Origin: Dictyophora rubrovolvata
Lineage: Eukaryota > Basidiomycota > Agaricomycetes > Phallales > Phallaceae
DNA: 64,000 nt
Direction: 5' to 3'
Assembly: GCA_029959195.1 (NCBI GenBank)
Contig: CP114118.1
Coordinates: 3,064,001 to 3,128,000 of the forward strand
Below are positions 58,054 to 64,000 of this stretch, in pieces. Made by a program: the position numbers and the translations under genes. Position 1 is the first letter of the stretch. Every line of letters begins with the position of its first letter. The notes under the pieces are model-generated. The model was not told the DNA's origin. It saw only the letters and a program-made list of their open reading frames with translations, and searched no databases.

Positions 58054-60137
58054 TCATTGGCAGCAGAATACAGCTTTCCAGAACCCGGGCTTTTCGCCTC
58101 GAGCGTCCAAACCTCTATTTGGGGCTTCCCGGACGTTCATAACAGCACGATCAGCGCCCGATACACCATAGTACAACTGTGTTTGCGACTGTTGCATTGG
58201 AGGTGGGAGATTAGGCTGACGGGCTTGTATATACCCAGCATGGGCATATGGATGTGTCGGTGTCGAGGTGGCAGTGTTGTTAGCTGTGGTATTGTTTGGT
58301 GTGTAATTGGGAATGTTCAGGTTAACATTGGGATTAGAGTTGTTAACCGCAGACGCTCTACGAGAATGTGGAGGTATAGCAATAGCCGAAACGTTGGGGT
58401 TTTGTTGAGTGCCCGGAGATGTATTGACGTTGAGGCTGACATTAGGGGTCATTCGTCGCCTACTGGGGGATGGCGACCCATGTCCATTTCCTGCTACCGC
58501 AGGAACTGCCAATGGGCTTGGGGTGGCATGTTCACGTTCTCTCTCCTTTTCGCGCTCCCTTTCCCTTTCTCGTGCTCGATGGCGTCGTTCTCGTTCTCGT
58601 TCGCGCTCCCTATCACGGTCGATACGCTCTCGGTTTGTTTGCTGAGTGTGGGGAATAGTGGCAAGTGCCTGAGAAAAAAAAGTAACGGTTAGTGTAAATG
58701 AGGACTTTGCAACATGGAATATGAAAGCTTACCCCGGTAATTTCCCATCCTTTACCATTGTTTATCAGCATCCAATCGAATATACCATCATCTATCTCGC
58801 CACTGGCTCTCAAAACCTTAGAAAACAGCTCACGTAGGAAATCATAATCCGGCTGTTCTTCGAAACCCAGTTTCCGAACATAGTTCATGTAAATGGCAAA
58901 TTCCTCTGTTTGCATGCAGTAGGTTTTAGTTAGTCGGCGCTACTCGTTTTGACCGATAGTGACGCAACCATACCTGGGAAGCCCTCGCAGAGCTCTGATA
59001 TTGGAGTGCTCTGCTTCTTTTCGCCGATCTTCTCGTACTTTTGTTTGTTCGTTGCAGCTTTTAAACCTTGCCAAGGAAGTCCGCCTCGAAGGAAATACAT
59101 GAACACATGGCCCAGCCCCTCCAAGTCGTCACGGCGAGATTGCTCTTCGAAAATATGATTAAAATGAAACAACGTCACTAGCAGATAATAGATCATACCT
59201 CGACCTAGATGAGTATTGATACTCATATAACGGGCTGTACCGGACAGCGACTTGCGCTCTCGGTAAGGGATGTGCTGTTTCGTTTTTGGATCTCTATAGT
59301 GTTTGGCCATGCCGAAGTCTGATAGATTGTAAGAAAAGAAAGTTTCAGACAAAGTGGAGTGACATACCTATCATGTAAACGGTGCTGGAGTTCTTAGTCC
59401 CAGGTGCTCCGATAAGAAAATTATCGGGCTTTATATCCCGATATATGAGGGACTTGTCATGAATAGCTTGAACGCGAGTAAGCTGAAACACAAACGTCAA
59501 ACAAAGGAAATCAAGAGGAAGTGAATTACCATTTGTTTAGCCGCCATACAGACCGTTTTGATACTGAATTTCCGCCCGCACATGTCGAAAAGATCTTCCA
59601 AATTTGGACCGAAAAGGTCTATGACGAGAACGTTGTGTAGACCCTCCTGACCGAAGTGATATACTTGAGGGATACCAGCTAAAATGGAACGAACATGTTG
59701 AACTTTACGTGGACGTTAGTGGGGAACGACCTACGTGTGCCGGCCATTGTCCGATATGCTCGGTACTCATCACGGAGCTGAGGAGCGTCGCTCTTTCGTG
59801 GCTCAAACTTTATGGCTATCAACGAAGATATAAGCAGCGGATTTAATGAGAGAAAAAAATATTACTAACCAACAGGTGCTCCATTTAATAGGTTTGTGCC
59901 TTAATGGCATCACAGAGAGCATGGGTCAACGTAGTTAGCGGTTTGATAAACACATGGTTTCACCTTCAAATACAACGCCAAAACTGCCTTCACCGATCTT
60001 CTTCCCAACTCTGAGCTGTATTAGTATGCAAACAAAAGTGGTTGTAAGGAGCCACTAAACTTGAAGTGGGACCCAACGATGCCCGAACCCGAAGCATGGG
60101 TACTTGGATGCGAACTGGCAATGACTTGCGTTGTCAT
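58054..60137 (-). CDS. Casein kinase 1, membrane-tail type (yeast Yck1/2-like)
   Basis: Ten exons on the minus strand: 60137-60061, 60010-59964, 59899-59870, 59815-59735, 59678-59530, 59482-59368, 59318-59199, 59144-58974, 58905-58733 and 58668-58054, giving 525 aa. The kinase has the Gly loop [14 protein letters not shown] (30-43), Lys54 (VAIKFEP), the CK1 catalytic loop [12 protein letters not shown] with Asp144, [11 protein letters not shown] at 167 and [15 protein letters not shown]. After it come an Arg/Glu-rich stretch (about 334-370), an Asn/Pro-rich tail and a terminal Phe-Cys-Cys-Gln. The paired Cys at the end matches the palmitoylation signal of plasma-membrane CK1 such as yeast Yck1/2, which act in glucose sensing, endocytosis and morphogenesis. 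The shortest exon is 30 nt. Confidence 0.94.
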
Positions 60138-62050
60138 TGTCTACAGAGAAATGGTAGAAATGATAAAGGTGTTGTTTGAAAAATCGCGCCCTTCAAAGGA
60201 GGGATGTCAATGTGAACGAACGGAAAGGGAGCAATGGAGTGCTTCTATGACAAGCAGTGGGCGCAGAATACAAAGAGACTGTCTCCTATATTCGGAGTTT
60301 GAAATAATGGCTCTTGCCGACCGCCATTGGTATACTCGACAAACGTTAGCATCTTCATTACGACAGTCAGAAAATCGCTCCCCACCCTTTCTTTAATTAT
60401 TATTGTGCATGCGAGATGAAAAATGTGTCAATGTTTAATACGTAGATAAATTGACACCACGTATTTTTGAGTCCTGAGAACCCCTGTCAATGACTGGCTA
60501 TGTACTTCGGACCCGCAGTGTATGTAATAATTATAATTGAACTTTCAAATTGCATGTACCTTTTTCGCTGTTACATTATTGAAAGGACGCCCTGGAGAGC
60601 TAACGAGGGGACAACTCATGAATGTCGCTCGATTCTGCAAGTTCTATGATTAAATAAACATCTCATCAACCCTACATGATGAATCGGAAATGAACGCACA
60701 TGTTACGACAATGACAGGTTGCCTTACGGTACAGAATCACCACTCGAGATATTCATCATAGGACCGCTACAACATGTCCCCAATAGTTCAATTCATCGGT
60801 GACCGTTGAATGAAACATCTTACCGGAGTAGTTACATGCTCAGGGCAGAATTGGGCAGAATAGCTTCAGAGATATACATAAACCCGCAGATTCGTAACAA
60901 AATTCATTGATAGGACACGTTCATTGGCGCAAGTTATTACTCGGATTGAATGCCCTCTACTGAGAAACATGACCTCCGGGCTTTCACGAACGAGGAAACA
61001 ACCGTGCTCATCGATGCGTCTCAAAGCGTTAATAGCGTTACGTAAACAGCTCATCTGACTGCGAATTCCAAGCTCCTTGCGTTCTCCATCAACCTCAAAT
61101 GACTGCGCGTTCTAAAATGTCATTACAGTATCACAATCTTAACAGTCTTATCTCTCCAATGCGAAAAAATTCCCCCTTTTGTCAGAATTCGTGGAAAGGC
61201 ATCATTGAAATACCACCCTGGCATCAGGGCCTCAGATTCGAAACTGAAGATGACGTGAACGCGGGGCGGGTCGGGTTGTATTACTTATACTAAAGATGGC
61301 AAACATTCTGATTCCAAGTATTAGATTTCGCAACTGTGCCGTTTATCTACGCCGCTATTTTTGGACCATTGATTATGCATTCTTGCTTCTTGCTCGTTCT
61401 GCTCATGCTCATGTGACAACTTGAAATCGTGTTTTCCGGTTTTGTAGTGAAGCAGATTTCTGTCTCATTACAATACCCCTACACATGTGAAAATTTCCTT
61501 CTACCCTGAATCACCGGAGCAGTGCAGAATACGTCAGCTACGCAGTGGATACATCGTTCGCGGGACATTTGTGTGGGGTTTGTGGGGTATCCCTAATGCG
61601 GTAATATTGCCCTTCTCGCTGCACTCTTCAATTTAATAGCATTAGAGCTGAGCCTATTACCTTTTTCAGAAGAATATTTTCTTTCTTCAGTTATTCTATA
61701 CTGAAATCCGATTAACGAAAGCCCAGTTTCGGTCGACGAAACCTCCAAAGATCTTACCTTTACAATAAGATCGTTGTAGGAACCGCTTTCATGGAACCTA
61801 TTCCCTTGATGTCTCCCAATTACCCCGTGCCTTCTTTTACCTTCCACGTGCCCTCAAATCATTCCCATGAAAACGGGATAATGTCACTTGACACAACAAT
61901 ATCATAAATAATAACCCGTTTATTCCTTATTGTGATATATGCCTTGAGAAGGAATATTTTAGCGGTCCGCAAATAATCGGGTCTTTCTTTACTTTTAAAC
62001 CGAGATCGTTTACATTTTATTCACCATCTCATCTCCTTCCTTTTCACAAC
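60138..62050. other. Divergent intergenic, 1.9 kb
   Basis: It separates the casein kinase gene (-) and the sugar transporter gene (+). Small ORFs show no family resemblance. No RNA gene or repeat was recognised. Confidence 0.5.
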
Positions 62051-64000
62051 ATGGCAGGTGGTGCGGCAATAACCCCCGAAAAGAACTATAAAACAAGTTA
62101 CGGTCATCTACTCGAGAAGACCCCGTGGTATAGGAATCGTCGTGCGTAGCTTTCCCAACCCCTTTCACAATAAAGGCTTAAATACTAGTCACTATCAGGC
62201 TTGGTCATTTTGAATTTTTGGATTGTGATATTGTACGCTCATTTTTCTCCGAATAAACTTCCATCTCACCTTGCTATAGGCTTATTACGTCCTGCACCAA
62301 TGGATATGACGGTAAGCAGTGGCGTGTTCCGCTTTTTTGTCATACTCAAGGTTATTATCAGGGAGCATGATCAGTACGCAGTTCGCTATCCTGTCGGTCT
62401 TTCTGGGTGTTGACATATTTGCGCAGATGGTCTACAATCACTTCCCCAGTGGCAAGATGCATTCAATCATCCCACCGGCTCCTCTGTATATAATTGATTC
62501 GTCAACGACTATTATTCTTGTACTGATCGTGATCATTTCTTAAGTTAGGTCTGTTGGGTGCGATTCAGGTATGCAAAGGCTCATAGTGCTCTCGTCTCCA
62601 TAATGATTCATATTCTTTATAGAACATTGGGTCACTTTCAGCTCTACCGTTTGCCCCTTACATGGCTGACGGTCTCGGCCGACGGTTTACGATCATATTT
62701 GGAGCATGTTTAATGGTTGCCGGAACCGTCCTTCAAACCGCTTCTCAGAACGTCCACATGTTCATTGGAGCTAGGTTAGATATCTAACATAAGTCACGCG
62801 GTATTGTTTTGTTGCTAATCTCGTTTAGATGGCTTCTTGGGTTCGGACTCAATTTCGCAGGTACTGGCGCGCCGATGCTAATTTCAGAACTTGCATATCC
62901 GAGTATGTCCCGAAAATTAGAACTGCGAACGCTTTCTTGAAAATGATCTAGGTCAACGTGGCCAAATCACGTCCTTGTATAATAGCCTTTGGTATGACTC
63001 TGTTTGTACTCAAACTATCTCGTCACTTCATTTTTTTGTAGGATATTTGGAAGCATCGTGTGCGTCAGTAACTCAATAGACTTTCTGAATACTTATCTGG
63101 GCGCCCCGCTAGAGCCGCTTGGACTGTAAGTTAAGTTCCATTGACGGGTTGTATAATTACGAACTTTCATGCAGACTTTCGGCACTTTCCACATCCCGAC
63201 TAGCTGGTCATGGAGAATTCCCTCTGCCATTCAAGGTTTCCCATCTGTGATACAACTAATGTTCATTTGGTTTGTCCCCGAATCGCCTCGTTGGCTTGTT
63301 AGCAAGGGAAGGTAATGGTGCATTGGTGAATTTCCTTGGACGTTAGCTAAACAAGACTAGGGAGGAAGAGGCGTTACAGACGTTGGCATATTATCACGCC
63401 AAAGGAAACTTGTAGGCCTAGCTCTTTCATTAATTTTGACCGGTCTTCTTAACTGAATTTTTTTCGGTAGTAAAGACCCGCTCGTGGAATACGAATTTGA
63501 AGAGATTAAAACGGCGATCAAGAAGGATTCTGACATCAAGAAGAATGTTGGTTGGCTCACCTTAATCAAGACGCCTGGTAACCGCCGTCGTATGCGCATC
63601 ATCGTGGCTATCGCCTTCTTTTCACAATGGTCTGGTAATGGTTTAACGTAGGTCTAATGTATGAGGAGGTATACACGCTGATCGCGCTGACTATCCTGCG
63701 ACCTTTTCCGAAGGTCGTACTGTAAGTTTTTTGACAATACGTTAGGTCGATATTATCATCCCAGTAGATTTAAATCAGGTGTTCGACGCTATTGGAAGTA
63801 CGTAGTCGCAATCATTCATGCTAGCGAATGCTTGCTCATATCGTCCCCCGCGTTAGTTACTGATCCAACCCTTCAGCTCTTAATCGTAATCGAAATTGCT
63901 TTTTTTTGTTGTGGTTTAATGCTGATCGACGAATCCTTAGAATGGGATTCTTCAAATTTATAACTTCGTTATATGTGTCATAGCATCTCTTCTTTGTGAC
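62051..64000 (+). CDS. MFS sugar transporter, 3' end beyond the window
   Basis: Eighteen exons are visible: 62051-62141, 62199-62232, 62280-62311, 62362-62373, 62427-62485, 62545-62568, 62623-62774, 62829-62902, 62952-62991, 63042-63059, 63113-63125, 63175-63311, 63361-63411, 63471-63647, 63714-63721, 63768-63797, 63857-63885 and 63941 to the edge. The frame gives about 347 residues so far. Family marks in order: SCTNGYDGSMINGLQSL, PYMADGLGRRFTI, FGLNFAGTGAPMLISELAYP, SQRGQITSLYNS, FIWFVPESPRWLVSKGRE (the PESPR motif after helix 6), SYYLNQVFDAIG and INGILQIYNFVI. It belongs to the hexose/lactose-permease-like sugar porters; the sugar is not predictable. Exons of 12, 13 and 8 nt are microexons. 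The last third is missing. Confidence 0.92.

Overview
The window reads as nuclear DNA of a filamentous basidiomycete, most likely a mushroom-forming agaricomycete. Most genes are cut by many GT-AG introns of about 50-75 nt. The families fit that group too: DUF4436 and DUF2415 proteins, a tetraspanin with a CCG motif, an F-box pair, an HET-like protein, GH89 and GH3 glycosidases and a fungal MFS sugar transporter. I rebuilt the exon chains by eye. In every multi-exon gene that lies wholly inside the window the exon lengths sum to a multiple of three, and the joined reading frames follow the known family sequence. I saw no rRNA, tRNA or CRISPR array, and no recognisable retroelement or virus-like element.

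Layout. 1-24 kb: a 5'-truncated unknown gene; F-box gene A (-); a secreted alpha-N-acetylglucosaminidase (+); a 1.7 kb accessory island with two short inverted-repeat elements and perfect hairpins; a DUF4436 membrane protein (-); a Ser/Thr-repeat surface protein with a GPI-type tail (+); an unknown multi-pass membrane protein (+); a PSMA-like M28 carboxypeptidase (+); and F-box gene B (+), a paralogue of A with the same intron plan. 24-31 kb: three consecutive minus-strand genes, namely a DUF2235 alpha/beta hydrolase, an unknown membrane protein and a divergent HET-domain protein. 31-43 kb: a nucleotide-sugar transporter, three unrelated-looking single-pass membrane proteins within 5 kb, and a DUF2415 WD-like protein. 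43-64 kb: a DsbA/FrnE-like thiol protein, a large SDR-like protein that lacks the catalytic Tyr and Lys, a tetraspanin, a GH3 beta-glucosidase, a small putative mitochondrial protein, a membrane-tail casein kinase 1, and an MFS sugar transporter that runs off the right edge.

How the genes may work together. Two secreted glycosidases and a sugar transporter fit extracellular saccharide use, though they are spaced apart and not an obvious cluster. Many products belong to the cell surface: the GPI-tailed protein, three single-pass proteins, the tetraspanin and the plasma-membrane kinase. The best candidate for an undescribed system is the 24.3-30.9 kb minus-strand trio. Two of its members come from families linked elsewhere to effector lipase activity and to heterokaryon incompatibility. 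A perfect 15-bp hairpin lies between the last two genes. The link to self/non-self recognition is inference, not shown by the sequence.
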